This document shows positions 42,649 to 51,560 of a stretch of DNA of 64,000 bases, piece by piece. The first letter of the stretch is position 1, and every line of letters starts with the position of its first letter. Source of the stretch: Methanobacteriota archaeon (lineage in GTDB: Archaea; Halobacteriota; Methanomicrobia; Methanomicrobiales; Methanocorpusculaceae); NCBI GenBank assembly GCA_023396065.1, contig JAEWXF010000014.1:16522-80521 (forward strand), given 5' to 3'. The position numbers and the translations under genes are program-made. The notes below the pieces were generated by a model. The model worked only from the letters and a program-made list of their open reading frames with translations, was not told the origin of the DNA and did no database searches.

Positions 42649-42917
42649 GTCAATTCCTCCTAAATTAGGATTTAGTCGAAAATAAAAAATCACACAAAAA
42701 CAAAACAACACCACAAAATCACTGAAAAAATTTCCCGGAAAAACACCGCATCAAGAAAATTCCATTGAATCCTTACTTTCGGACCATCCGAAAACTCGCC
42801 AAAAATTCCCTCATCCAAAATTCAGCAATCAACGAAGTCAGAGCAGAGAGGTAACACAAATATACAAAAAGAAGCGAGTGAAATAACACAAAACAAAAAC
42901 ACCCAGATTGAATCCTT
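42646..42917 (-). repeat. ~270-bp S-layer 5' flank, copy 1 (inverted relative to 51553-51824)
   Basis: Read on the minus strand, this promoter/leader differs from plus-strand 51553-51824 at roughly ten positions by eye. It includes a TATA box TGTATATTTG, the hairpin TTTCGGA/TCCGAAA, a 6-bp hairpin (CTAAAT/ATTTAG) abutting the ribosome site GGAGG, and the TTG start. With the remaining bases to 42997, which hold only the ARH gene's upstream DNA, this explains the 349-bp gap. Confidence 0.93.
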
Positions 42918-42997
42918 CAAAAATACAAGGATTCAGGACCATAAAACACCAGGCCCCCACCATAACAATTAACCCCCTCCCCTCCAATATTCTAATA

Positions 42998-43987
42998 ATG
43001 CTGAACAAATACAAAGGATGTCTTCTCGGAGCAGTACTGGGTGACGCCCTCGGCATGCCGGGAGAAACAACCACCAGTAGATTCATTGGCCTCTCACTCG
43101 GATTCAAACGTGCCTACAAAGGCCACCCCAACCACGACCTCCTCCCCGGCCAATACACCGACGACTCCCAACTCATCCTCATGGCAGCACGCCTGCTCGC
43201 CGACGACTCCTGGACCCCGGAAGACTACGCAAAGGAACTCCTGCGCACCTACAACCTCAACAAATTCCGCTACCCCGACGGCACCCTCTACGCCGCATGC
43301 CGGCGCATGAAAAAAACCGACGACCTCATCGGCTCCGGCGTCTACTCAGACAGCTCCGGCTGCATCGCCCTCGCCATCCCCTTTGCCCTCGCCTACAAAG
43401 ACCGCAAAGCCATGGCTCCCAAACTCCTTGAAGCATGCAGCCTCACCCACACCCACCCGGGAGCCTACGCCGCCACCCTGGGAACTGCCCTCATGCTCAA
43501 CATCCTCATCGAATCCGGCAGCATCCACAAAGCCTACGACGCCCTCATCACCGCCGCTCAAAACATGGACCCTGACCTCGCCACCAGACTCAACAACGCC
43601 TTCCGTCTTGAGCAAACCGGACTCACAACCGAAGACGCAACCGCAGCACTCGGCAACTCATCCTCCGTCTACCACACCCTCCCCCTCGCCATATTCCTCT
43701 GCAAACGCTACGACGCACCCGACCAGCTCCTCGCCTACGCCGCAGCAGTCGGTGGAAACTCCGACACCATCTCCCTCCTCTGCGGCGCATTTGCCGGAGC
43801 ACGCTATGGAATATCCTCCCTCCCCGCAGACCTCATCAGTCAGCTTGAGCGCAAAAACGAATTCGAAATCCTCGCAGAAAAACTCATCAGCCCAAAAAAG
43901 CCGGAACCCGACCCAACAGAAAAACCAACCGAAAATCTTCAGGAAACCCCGGATCAAACAACCCCGGAAAAACCCGAAACACCCTAA
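42998..43987 (+). CDS. ADP-ribosylglycohydrolase (ARH/DraG) family protein
   Basis: 329 residues from the ATG at 42998 (MLNKYKGCLLGAVLGDALGMPGE). All-helical ARH fold with the metal-binding motifs GDALGMPGE (about 15-23), YTDDSQ (about 50-55) and the C-terminal GGNSDTISLLCGAFAGARYG (about 249-268); Asp residues in these bind two Mg. Such enzymes remove ADP-ribose from proteins or cleave related compounds. No ADP-ribosyltransferase is nearby, so the substrate is unknown. A Pro/Glu/Thr-rich tail (last ~30 residues) is unusual. The coding strand is very C-rich. Confidence 0.9.
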   Translation: MLNKYKGCLLGAVLGDALGMPGETTTSRFIGLSLGFKRAYKGHPNHDLLPGQYTDDSQLILMAARLLADDSWTPEDYAKELLRTYNLNKFRYPDGTLYAACRRMKKTDDLIGSGVYSDSSGCIALAIPFALAYKDRKAMAPKLLEACSLTHTHPGAYAATLGTALMLNILIESGSIHKAYDALITAAQNMDPDLATRLNNAFRLEQTGLTTEDATAALGNSSSVYHTLPLAIFLCKRYDAPDQLLAYAAAVGGNSDTISLLCGAFAGARYGISSLPADLISQLERKNEFEILAEKLISPKKPEPDPTEKPTENLQETPDQTTPEKPETP

Positions 43988-44053
43988 CCAACTCACCTCA
44001 TTTTTCCTGCACGATAACAGCCTTTAATCTCTGCAACACCACATAACTTATAC

Positions 44054-45046
44054 ATGGATATCGCGATCGTTGGCGCATCAGGATATGCCGGAGGAGACCT
44101 CATCAGACTCCTCCTGACTCACACTCAGTCAAACATAGTCTGCGCCACTTCCCGTAAACTCGCAGGCACGCCCGTAACAAAAGACCACATCCACCTCAAA
44201 AACCTCATCGACCTCGACTACACCAACCCAACTGTAGACGAAATCGACGCAGACTTCGCATTTCTCGCAGTCCCGCACACCGCAGCAATGCAGTATGCCG
44301 GCAGACTCCGGGAACGCGGCATCAAAACCGTCGACCTCAGCGCTGACTACCGCCTCCCGCAGGACATCTACGAAAAAACCTACGGCGTCAAACACACCGC
44401 CTACTTCAAAGCCCCCTACGGCATCCCCGAACTTCACCGGGACACCATCAAAGGAACAGACTTCGTCGCAAACCCCGGATGCTTCCCCACAGGAGCCACC
44501 CTTGCTGCAGCCCCCGTCGCCGACCTCGCCGCAACAATCATCTACGACTCAAAAAGCGGTGTCTCCGGCGCAGGTGACTCCGTATCCGCAACCACCCACT
44601 ACCCCAACGTAGACGAAAACATATCACCCTACAAAATCACCGCCCACCGTCACCTCCCGGAAATGAAACAGGAAGCAGCATACCTGGGTTCCAAAGCCCA
44701 CATCTACTTCACCCCTCACCTTCTCCCGGCAATCAGAGGAATCATCACCACAGCCCACATACTCTTCAACAAACCAGTAACCGAAGACGAAGTCCGGAAA
44801 CGCTACGAAAACTTCTACCGGGGAGAACCGTTCGTCCGCCTGCAGACTGCCAAACTCGGCGGCGTCCGCGGCTCAAACTTCTGTGACATCCAATTCGAAC
44901 TCGAATCAGACGGAACCCGCCTCGTCGCCGTATCCGCCATCGACAATCTCGTCAAAGGAGCCGCAGGACAGGCAATCCAGAACATGAACATCATGTGCGG
45001 CTTCGCCGAAACCGACGGCCTGAGGATGCCGGGAATGTTTCCCTGA
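44054..45046 (+). CDS. argC: ArgC, N-acetyl-gamma-glutamyl-phosphate reductase
   Basis: Third step of arginine synthesis: NADPH reduction of N-acetylglutamyl phosphate to the semialdehyde. 330 residues: Rossmann motif IVGASGYAGGDLIRLL (4-19), catalytic Cys in NPGCFPTGATLA (about 140-151), and the SGVSGAGDSVSATTHYPNVDENISPYKITAHRH segment around 165-197. CTTTAATCT about 26 bases upstream of the ATG suggests a leaderless message. First gene of argCJB. Confidence 0.97.
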   Translation: MDIAIVGASGYAGGDLIRLLLTHTQSNIVCATSRKLAGTPVTKDHIHLKNLIDLDYTNPTVDEIDADFAFLAVPHTAAMQYAGRLRERGIKTVDLSADYRLPQDIYEKTYGVKHTAYFKAPYGIPELHRDTIKGTDFVANPGCFPTGATLAAAPVADLAATIIYDSKSGVSGAGDSVSATTHYPNVDENISPYKITAHRHLPEMKQEAAYLGSKAHIYFTPHLLPAIRGIITTAHILFNKPVTEDEVRKRYENFYRGEPFVRLQTAKLGGVRGSNFCDIQFELESDGTRLVAVSAIDNLVKGAAGQAIQNMNIMCGFAETDGLRMPGMFP

Positions 45047-45115
45047 ACAAACGTACAGCCACCATCGCAACAAACAAAAAAGAACGAAAAGAAATACATA
45101 CACAGGAGAATCCAC

Positions 45116-46267
45116 ATGCAAAGTATCTGTGCCGTAGAAGGCGTAACCGCCTGGGGCATAAAAGAAGGAAAATATGGCCTTGCCCTGATAAAAGCCTCCG
45201 GAACCGGAGCAGCAGTATTTACTACCAACAAAGTCCGTGCCCCGGTCGTAAACCTCATGGCGGAACGCACCAAACGCGGGAAACTTGCCGGAGTCATCGT
45301 AAACAGCGGATGTGCCAACGCATATACCGGAAAACGCGGATACGACGATGCAAAAACCATGGCATCGATCGGTGCTGCAGCTCTCGGAATTGAGGTAAAA
45401 GAATGCGGAGTCGCCAGCACCGGGGTTATCGGCCGGTATCTTGACCTGGACCTCATAGGCCGTCAGGCAACTGAGGTATCCGGAAAACTTGCTCACTCTC
45501 CCGAAGCAGAGACCGCTGCTGCAGGAGCAATCATGACCACCGACACCGTCCAGAAACATGCCCTCGTCCAACGTGAAGGTTTCTCCGTTGCCGGTATCTG
45601 CAAAGGTTCCGGAATGATAGCGCCGAACATGGGAACGATGCTCTCCTTTGTGTATACCGATGCGGAAATCTCGGCAGAAAATCTGCATGATGCACTAAAG
45701 ACCGCCGTCCGACGCAGTCTCAATCGTGTGGTTGTGGACGGGGATGAAAGTACCAACGACTCCTTGTTCTGTACGGCAACCGGTGAAGCCGGAAAAGTAC
45801 CGAAAAAGGAGTTTGCCGCGGCTTTAGAAGAGTGCTGCATCTCTCTTGCAAAACAGATTGCAGCTGACGGTGAAGGAGCAACAAAAATGCTGGAGGTCCG
45901 GGTCAAAGGGGCACGCCGGGAAAAAGATGCAGAAAAGATCGCCCGGGCAGTGATCACTTCACCACTGGTAAAAAGTGCTGTCTATGGAGAAGACCCGAAT
46001 TGGGGCAGAGTTGTCTGTGCTGCCGGATACTCCGGAGTCTCCTTTGACATCGATGAACTTTCACTCTCCATCGGAGAAAATGAGGCAGAGACCGAACTGG
46101 TCCACAAAGGAGAAATTACCGCTGATCTGACAAAAGCAAAAGCTGCGATGGCCGGGAACCATGTGGTGTTTACCATCCGGCTGGAGTCCGGCAAAAAGGA
46201 AGCAGTCGCATGGGGTTGTGATCTGACAGAAAAATATGTGGAAATCAACGGGAAGTATACAACATGA
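45116..46267 (+). CDS. argJ: ArgJ, glutamate N-acetyltransferase (ornithine acetyltransferase)
   Basis: Transfers the acetyl group from N-acetylornithine to glutamate, recycling it in arginine synthesis; bifunctional forms also use acetyl-CoA. 383 residues. The precursor cleaves itself before the nucleophile Thr in GSGMIAPNMGTML; here Thr174 follows Gly173 where Ala is more usual. Other features: NSGCANAYTGKRGYDDA (about 63-79) and DPNWGRVVCAAGYSG (about 295-309). It overlaps argB by four bases. Confidence 0.96.
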   Translation: MQSICAVEGVTAWGIKEGKYGLALIKASGTGAAVFTTNKVRAPVVNLMAERTKRGKLAGVIVNSGCANAYTGKRGYDDAKTMASIGAAALGIEVKECGVASTGVIGRYLDLDLIGRQATEVSGKLAHSPEAETAAAGAIMTTDTVQKHALVQREGFSVAGICKGSGMIAPNMGTMLSFVYTDAEISAENLHDALKTAVRRSLNRVVVDGDESTNDSLFCTATGEAGKVPKKEFAAALEECCISLAKQIAADGEGATKMLEVRVKGARREKDAEKIARAVITSPLVKSAVYGEDPNWGRVVCAAGYSGVSFDIDELSLSIGENEAETELVHKGEITADLTKAKAAMAGNHVVFTIRLESGKKEAVAWGCDLTEKYVEINGKYTT

Positions 46268-47148
46268 ACCGGGAAAGTGTGTTAATGGAGGCGCTTCCGT
46301 ATATCCGGAAGTTCCACGGAAAGACAATTGTGATCAAGCTCGGCGGCCACGCCATGGTGGATGCCCGCATCATGAACACGGTGATTGAGGATGCCGTACT
46401 TCTGCATTATGTGGGCATGCGTGTTGTGCTGGTTCACGGCGGCGGTCCGGAGATTACCCAGAAGATGCAGGCCCTTGGGAAGGAACCGAAGTTTGTCGGC
46501 GGTCTCCGGGTCACGGATGCAGAGACGCTGGAGATTGCACAGATGGTGCTTGCCGGAAAGATCAGTAATGCCATTGTCAGTCTGATTGCCAAGAACGGGG
46601 CTCACGGAGTGGGTGTCTCCGGCAATGACGGTGGACTGGTTATCGCGGAGAAGATGCCGATGAAGAAAATCATGATCGGTGATCATGAGGAGGAAGTGGA
46701 TCTCGGGTTTGTCGGTGAGATTCGTGAGATCAACTCGAAGCTTCTGGAGACACTGCTGGACGCCGGATATATCCCGGTTGTTTCTCCGCTGGCAATTGAC
46801 CGGAAAGGGAATGATTTGAACATCAATGCCGATACCATGGCGGGAGAGATTGCTGTTGCACTGAAGGCGTTTAAGCTGATTTCACTGACGGACGTGGACG
46901 GAGTGATGGATAAAGACCGGACGACGGTGTTCCACCGGCTGACCCTGAAGAATGTGGATGCCCTGATGGCTGACGGTACGATCTCCGGCGGGATGATCCC
47001 CAAGCTGGAGGCGAGTGTGAATGCCGTCCGCCATGGGGTAGAGGGAGCACATGTGGTCAACGGAAATGCAGAACATAATCTGCTTCTGGAACTGTTTACG
47101 AATGATGGTGTCGGAACGATGATTACGGCATCGATGATTAGTCTGTAA
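46264..47148 (+). CDS. argB: ArgB, acetylglutamate kinase
   Basis: Phosphorylates N-acetylglutamate, the step that supplies ArgC. 294 residues: TIVIKLGGHAMVD (about 20-32), VLVHGGGPEITQKMQALG (about 56-73), GVSGNDGGLVIAEK, and the C-terminal GGMIPKLEASVNAVRHGVEGAHVVNG. A possible arginine-inhibition N-terminal helix is present (RESVLMEALPYIRKF). It ends the argCJB operon and is followed by a hairpin-plus-T terminator. Confidence 0.97.
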   Translation: MNRESVLMEALPYIRKFHGKTIVIKLGGHAMVDARIMNTVIEDAVLLHYVGMRVVLVHGGGPEITQKMQALGKEPKFVGGLRVTDAETLEIAQMVLAGKISNAIVSLIAKNGAHGVGVSGNDGGLVIAEKMPMKKIMIGDHEEEVDLGFVGEIREINSKLLETLLDAGYIPVVSPLAIDRKGNDLNINADTMAGEIAVALKAFKLISLTDVDGVMDKDRTTVFHRLTLKNVDALMADGTISGGMIPKLEASVNAVRHGVEGAHVVNGNAEHNLLLELFTNDGVGTMITASMISL

Positions 47149-47165
47149 CGTTTGGATGAATGTTC

Positions 47166-47198
47166 CCTCACCCGTCAAGGGTGAGGTGGTATCTTTTT
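47166..47198 (+). terminator. Terminator of argCJB
   Basis: CCTCACCC, loop GTCAA, GGGTGAGG forms a perfect 8-bp stem (47166-47186) followed by TTTTTT at 47193-47198, 18 bases after the argB stop. Confidence 0.8.
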
Positions 47199-47242
47199 TA
47201 TCAGTTGTGCGTATGACAAAGTCTCAATCGTATTTTCGGGAT

Positions 47243-47884
47243 TCAAACACACCCCTTCGCCCGCAGTACGAACTCCCGTGTCAACTCCGGATCACGCCGC
47301 CCTCCTCGCTTCACACCCGTATGCACATCCACTGCATACGGACACACCCGTTCAATTGCCGAAACAACATTCTCAGGCGTCAACCCTCCCGCCAATATCA
47401 CCGGCACATCCACAGCATCAACAATCCTCGCACTAATACCCCAGTCATGAGGAATCCCCGTACCTCCCAGCCGCTCCTTCGTCCGCGTATCTAAAATAAT
47501 CGCATCCGCACACGAAGCAAACTCCGTCGCCACCTCAATCGCCGACACATCCATCACATGAACAGCCTTCACCACCCGCACATACGGCAAGACATCCCGC
47601 ACCCGTTCAACATCCTCCGGTGAGACCATATCCTGAATCTGCAGCGTCGTACAACGGGACTCCTCCAAAATACGAATCAAAGCATCCGGATCCTGCAGAT
47701 GTGTAACTGCAACCGGCTCGACGAACGGAGGGAGCGTCGCAACCATCGCCGCAGCATCCGCACAACTTACCGCATCCTGCGTCACATGGGTAATTCCCAT
47801 CAGAAACCCAACTGCATCCGCCCCCGCATCCACGGCACACCGCAGATCCGCAGGACTCCCCGTACCGCAAATCTTCACCCGCAC
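47243..47884 (-). CDS. trpF: TrpF-like phosphoribosylanthranilate isomerase
   Basis: 213-residue TIM barrel. It starts with GTG directly after the stop of the upstream gene. TrpF marks: N-terminal KICG with the catalytic Cys (C6), ADAVGF, a catalytic-Asp candidate in AIILDTRTKERLGGTG (about 128-143), LAGGLTPENV and YAVDVHTGVK in the phosphate loop. Deviations: KICGTGS instead of KICGIT, and LQIQD where TrpF normally has VQLHG. It lies away from other trp genes, behind a tRNA methyltransferase and thiamine genes. Isomerase activity is likely but not certain. Confidence 0.75.
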   Translation of the reverse strand: MRVKICGTGSPADLRCAVDAGADAVGFLMGITHVTQDAVSCADAAAMVATLPPFVEPVAVTHLQDPDALIRILEESRCTTLQIQDMVSPEDVERVRDVLPYVRVVKAVHVMDVSAIEVATEFASCADAIILDTRTKERLGGTGIPHDWGISARIVDAVDVPVILAGGLTPENVVSAIERVCPYAVDVHTGVKRGGRRDPELTREFVLRAKGCV

Positions 47885-48799
47885 TTATACCACCTCGATA
47901 TCATATACCGCATGCCAGCTCGTAGGAGAATACGACCGAAGCACACGTTCATGAATCACCGCATCCGGGAAAGCACGGAGAATATCAGCATCGTGTTCCC
48001 CCTCGCGTTCCACCAGAGAATACAAATGTACCGTGGTACCTGAAGCAGCAAGAGGGGCAGCCGCATCCAGAAATGCCGGTGCGTTCATCGGCAGATTCAT
48101 AATTATCCGGTCAAACCGCATCGGCGAAAAAATATCCGCAAGATGCCGGGCATCCCCCAGCATCGGCAAAACATTCCGCAAATGATTCAGCCGGAGATTT
48201 CTCTGCATAAAAGAAACCGCCTCAGGATTCAGATCATTTGCCACCACGAACGACGCCTTTCTCCCAAGCATCACCGGAAATGGTCCGACACCCGCAAACA
48301 TATCCAGGACCCGCTCACCCTCACGCATCCGGGAAAGGATCCTCTGCCGTTCATTCGCCAGACGTGCGGAAAAATATGCCGCAGACAAATCAATCAGCAT
48401 CCGCCTCCCGTACTCATGATACATCGTCTGCGTCGTCGGCACACCTGCAAGCACCTCAAACGTCCTCGTCCGAAACTCCCCCGCAACCGGAGATGTCGCA
48501 AACAACGCTGTATGTGCAGACGGCCGGGCGGCCAAAACTTTCCTTGCCCCCGCAACATCCTTCTCCTGCAGAATCACAATACCCCCAATCTGATCATGAC
48601 GGGGTAGATTTTCAACCGGTGCATTTCGCACAAATTCAGCAGACTCCGTTCCGGAGAGGACCGGAATCAGCAGAACTCCCGCCTCAACACGCGGTCGAAG
48701 ACTCCGGTCGATCAAATTTTCCGCAATCAAACGTCGACGAACAACCTCTCCCTCCTGAAGAGGAACACGGACACACCATTGGGAAATCATCTCAGGCAT
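47885..48799 (-). CDS. Trm5-like tRNA (guanine37-N1)-methyltransferase
   Basis: Class I SAM methyltransferase of the Trm5/TYW2 (Met-10+) type; the family methylates G37 next to the anticodon or acts in wyosine synthesis. The start at ATG 48799 has GGAGG six bases upstream, giving 304 residues; it overlaps thiE by eight bases. Motifs: YFSARLANERQRILSRM (family hallmark), VLDMFAGVGPFPVMLGRKA, VVANDLNPEAVSFMQRNLRLN, IIMNLPMNAP with the NLP catalytic loop, and a C-terminal RSYSPTSWHAVYDIEV. Trm5 and TYW2 subtypes are hard to separate by eye. Confidence 0.85.
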   Translation of the reverse strand: MPEMISQWCVRVPLQEGEVVRRRLIAENLIDRSLRPRVEAGVLLIPVLSGTESAEFVRNAPVENLPRHDQIGGIVILQEKDVAGARKVLAARPSAHTALFATSPVAGEFRTRTFEVLAGVPTTQTMYHEYGRRMLIDLSAAYFSARLANERQRILSRMREGERVLDMFAGVGPFPVMLGRKASFVVANDLNPEAVSFMQRNLRLNHLRNVLPMLGDARHLADIFSPMRFDRIIMNLPMNAPAFLDAAAPLAASGTTVHLYSLVEREGEHDADILRAFPDAVIHERVLRSYSPTSWHAVYDIEVV

Positions 48800-49427
48800 C
48801 CCGTACCTCCTTTGCATCATGGATGAGTTTCGCCATATCCTGTGCCGCAGCAGTGATATCCGTGGCGCTCACCACCGCGGAAATCACCGCAACCCCGTCA
48901 AGTCCTGCAGCAATCAACATTGACACATTCTCGCAATTGATCCCGCCGATTCCCAGAACCGGGCAGGAAACTGCCGCACGAATCGCACGGATCATCTCAA
49001 CTCCATGACCCGCACCGGCATCCAGCTTGGAATTTGTTGAAAACACCGGACTCACCGCTACATAATCGGCTCCTCCCTTTTCAGCGGCAACGGCTTCCTC
49101 AACCGAACCAACCGAGATGCCGATCACAAAATCATCTGGAACAATTCGTCGTGCCTCAGTAATCGGCAGATCATCCTGTCCGAGATGGACCCCGTCCGCC
49201 CTGGATGCCAGAGCGATATCAACCCGGTCGTTCACAATGAACAATGCCTTACCCCGCGTGATCTCACGAATGTCCCGGGCTACCGTAAACAATGACCGGG
49301 AGTTCATACGCTTATCCCGCAGCTGAATTACATTCGCTCCTCCGGCAACGGCCTGTCGGGCTATCTCCGCATGAGATAATCCGTTTGACAGCATTTCATC
49401 CGTAACCACGTAGAGATCGTATGCCAT
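48792..49427 (-). CDS. thiE: ThiE, thiamine-phosphate synthase
   Basis: Joins hydroxymethylpyrimidine diphosphate and hydroxyethylthiazole phosphate. 211-residue TIM barrel: LYVVTDEML (5-13), NVIQLRDKRMNSRSL (about 32-46), FIVNDRVDIALASRADGVHLGQDDLP (about 63-88), ADYVAVSPVFSTNSKLDAG and LGIGGINCENV. One-base overlap with thiM, eight-base overlap with the trm5-like gene. Confidence 0.97.
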   Translation of the reverse strand: MAYDLYVVTDEMLSNGLSHAEIARQAVAGGANVIQLRDKRMNSRSLFTVARDIREITRGKALFIVNDRVDIALASRADGVHLGQDDLPITEARRIVPDDFVIGISVGSVEEAVAAEKGGADYVAVSPVFSTNSKLDAGAGHGVEMIRAIRAAVSCPVLGIGGINCENVSMLIAAGLDGVAVISAVVSATDITAAAQDMAKLIHDAKEVRDA

Positions 49428-50221
49428 CAGTACTCAGTAACCCTTGCCGACACGGCAATCTGCTCAGGTGTCAGAGCAGCAACTGCATCCATAAATGCGG
49501 GTTTGAACGTTCCCGGTCCGGCAGCATTCCGCGCTGCAACCTCTCCGGCAATTCCCAGAGAGATCATCGCCGCAACGCAGCCATCCATATCGTTTGAGGA
49601 AACAGCTGCAAATGCACCGCATACAGCAGAGGCCATACAGCCGGTACCGGAAAGGCGCCCCATCAAAGGTACACCATTTTGTACCCCTGCGAGACGGGTC
49701 CCGTCACTGATCAGGTCCTCTGCTCCGCTCATAATCACCACACATCCCAGCTGCCGTGCCAGATCTTGTACAATCTGTTTCGGATCACCGGATACTCCGC
49801 CGGAATCAACACCGCGAACGATAGCAGCCGTTCCGGCAAGTGTGCCGATCTCTCCGGCATTTCCTTTGACCACGGATATCGGCAGTTCGTCGATCAGCTG
49901 CTCTGCGGTTTTTGTCCGGTACGGGGTGGCTCCCGTACCTACCGGATCAAGGATGATGGGGATATGACGTTCGGCTGCGACGTTTCCTGCAACGAGCATG
50001 CCTTCGATCTGTTTTGGGTCCAGTGTTCCTATGTTGAGTACGAGTGCACTGGCGATTTTTGTCATGTCAATGACGTCTTCGGGTGCGTGAGACATGACAG
50101 GGGATGCTCCAATGCAGAGGGTGACGTTGGCACAGTCGTTGACGGTTACGTAGTTGGTAATCTGGTGGACCAGCGGGGAGCTGGTTCTGACGGATTCAAG
50201 GAGGGTTGCATATTTCTGCAT
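49427..50221 (-). CDS. thiM: ThiM, hydroxyethylthiazole kinase
   Basis: Salvage kinase that makes the thiazole phosphate used by ThiE. 264 residues of the ribokinase-like fold: LVHQITNYVTVNDCANVTLCIGASPVMSHAPEDV (about 17-50), ILDPVGTGATPYRT, VVKGNAGEIGTLAG and the anion hole GTGCMASAVCGAF (about 193-205). First gene of thiM-thiE-trm5-trpF. I saw no TPP riboswitch upstream. Confidence 0.97.
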   Translation of the reverse strand: MQKYATLLESVRTSSPLVHQITNYVTVNDCANVTLCIGASPVMSHAPEDVIDMTKIASALVLNIGTLDPKQIEGMLVAGNVAAERHIPIILDPVGTGATPYRTKTAEQLIDELPISVVKGNAGEIGTLAGTAAIVRGVDSGGVSGDPKQIVQDLARQLGCVVIMSGAEDLISDGTRLAGVQNGVPLMGRLSGTGCMASAVCGAFAAVSSNDMDGCVAAMISLGIAGEVAARNAAGPGTFKPAFMDAVAALTPEQIAVSARVTEY

Positions 50222-50302
50222 GGTAGAGACTCACGTAGTTTAGATACTATTTGGTGGTTTTTCAGAAAAATGTTTTAGTCTGCGGGATGAATGGTATATT
50301 AT

Positions 50303-51517
50303 ATGGATGAGCAGCTTGCGAAGATACGTTCCGGGGATCTGAAACTCTACGCTCTGGAAAAGATGATGCCTGCAGATGATGCGGTTTCGCTTCGTCGGAA
50401 GTATATTGAGGAGGAGACGCATGCGGATCTTTCGGCGGTTGGGAGGTATTCGATTCCGATTGACCGGGTGGTTACCAGAAATATTGAGAATATGATCGGC
50501 TGTGTGCAGGTTCCGGTCGGTGTTGCGGGTCCGGTACAGGTCCATGGGGAGTATGCGGAGGGGTCGTTCTGGCTTCCTCTGGCAACGACGGAGGGGGCTT
50601 TGGTTGCGTCGATTAATCGTGGCTGCGGGGCGATTCGGAAGGCGGGGGGTGCGGAGGCACGGGTTTTACGTGACGGTATGACCCGGGCGCCGGTTTTTGC
50701 AGCGAGGAGTGTGGCGCATGCGGCAGAGGTTGCACGATGGGCGGAGGATCATTTGCTGGAGCTGAAGGTCGCCGCGGAGGAGACGACGAATCATGGGGAG
50801 CTGCTGGGCCTTACGACGTATGTGGTTGGGACGAATGTGTTTGTCCGGTTTGAGTTTGATACGAAGGATGCTATGGGGATGAATATGGTGACGATTGCGT
50901 CGGAGGCTGCGGCGAAGTTGATTGAGGCGGAGACGGGGGTACGGATGGTGTCGACGTCGGGGAATATGTGCTGTGATAAGAAGCCGTCGGCGATTAATGT
51001 GATTGAGGGGCGGGGCAAGTCGGTTGTTGCGGGTGTGTTTCTTTCGGATGATCTGGTTGGGTCGGTGTTTAAGACGGACGCCCGGACCCTTGCTGAGGTG
51101 AATACGCGAAAGAATCTGGTTGGGTCTGCCCGGGCGGTGTCTCTTGGGTTTAATGCCCATGCGGCGAATGTGATTGCGGCGATGTTTTTGGCATGCGGTC
51201 AGGATCCTGCTCATGTGGTGGAAGGGAGTAATGCGATTACGACGGTGGATGTTATGGAGGGAGGGGTGTATGTTTCTGTGTCTTTGCCGTCCCTTCAGGT
51301 TGGAACTGTAGGGGGAGGGACCGGAATTGATACGCAGGCTGCATGTTTGTCGATGCTCGGTGTTGTGGGAGGGGGAGATACTCCGGGTGATCATGCGAAG
51401 GCGTTCGGTGAGATTGTGGCGGTTGCGGTGCTGGCGGGAGAGTTGTCTCTGCTTGGGGCTTTGGGAGCCCGTCATTTGGCAAAGGCACATCAGGAGCTCG
51501 GGCGGGGACAGAAATAA
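50303..51517 (+). CDS. hmgA: Class I HMG-CoA reductase
   Basis: Makes mevalonate for archaeal isoprenoid lipids. 404 residues from the ATG at 50303; an ATG at 50291 is also in frame and neither has a clear ribosome site. Class I signs: ENMIGCVQVPVGVAGPVQVHGEY, the catalytic Glu in LATTEGALVASINRGC (about 91-106), MGMNMVTIASE, the Lys motif DKKPSAINVIEGRGK (about 225-239), GTVGGGTGI, and a final His in GARHLAKAHQELGRG. The coding strand is strongly G/T-rich, unlike the C-rich genes to its left. A DNA hairpin at about 51535-51560 ends it. Confidence 0.96.
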   Translation: MDEQLAKIRSGDLKLYALEKMMPADDAVSLRRKYIEEETHADLSAVGRYSIPIDRVVTRNIENMIGCVQVPVGVAGPVQVHGEYAEGSFWLPLATTEGALVASINRGCGAIRKAGGAEARVLRDGMTRAPVFAARSVAHAAEVARWAEDHLLELKVAAEETTNHGELLGLTTYVVGTNVFVRFEFDTKDAMGMNMVTIASEAAAKLIEAETGVRMVSTSGNMCCDKKPSAINVIEGRGKSVVAGVFLSDDLVGSVFKTDARTLAEVNTRKNLVGSARAVSLGFNAHAANVIAAMFLACGQDPAHVVEGSNAITTVDVMEGGVYVSVSLPSLQVGTVGGGTGIDTQAACLSMLGVVGGGDTPGDHAKAFGEIVAVAVLAGELSLLGALGARHLAKAHQELGRGQK

Positions 51518-51534
51518 TTTTTTCAAGGTGGTCT

Positions 51535-51560
51535 TGAATCCTTCAAATTTTGAAGGATTC
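51535..51560 (+). terminator. Hairpin after hmgA at the edge of the shared S-layer flank
   Basis: TGAATCCTTCAAA and TTTTGAAGGATTCA form a ~12-bp stem, followed after about 15 bases by T-rich DNA. A related hairpin with a less perfect loop lies at 42909-42936 at the outer edge of flank copy 1. Confidence 0.6.

Noticed and set aside
43041..44612. Thr/Pro/Ser-rich alternative frames over the ARH and argC genes
   Set aside because: They arise from the C-rich composition of the coding strand in the shifted frame; ARH and ArgC motifs lie in the other frame.
50222..50302. TPP riboswitch upstream of thiM
   Set aside because: The gap is short and I see no CTGAGA or ACCTGATC-type elements.
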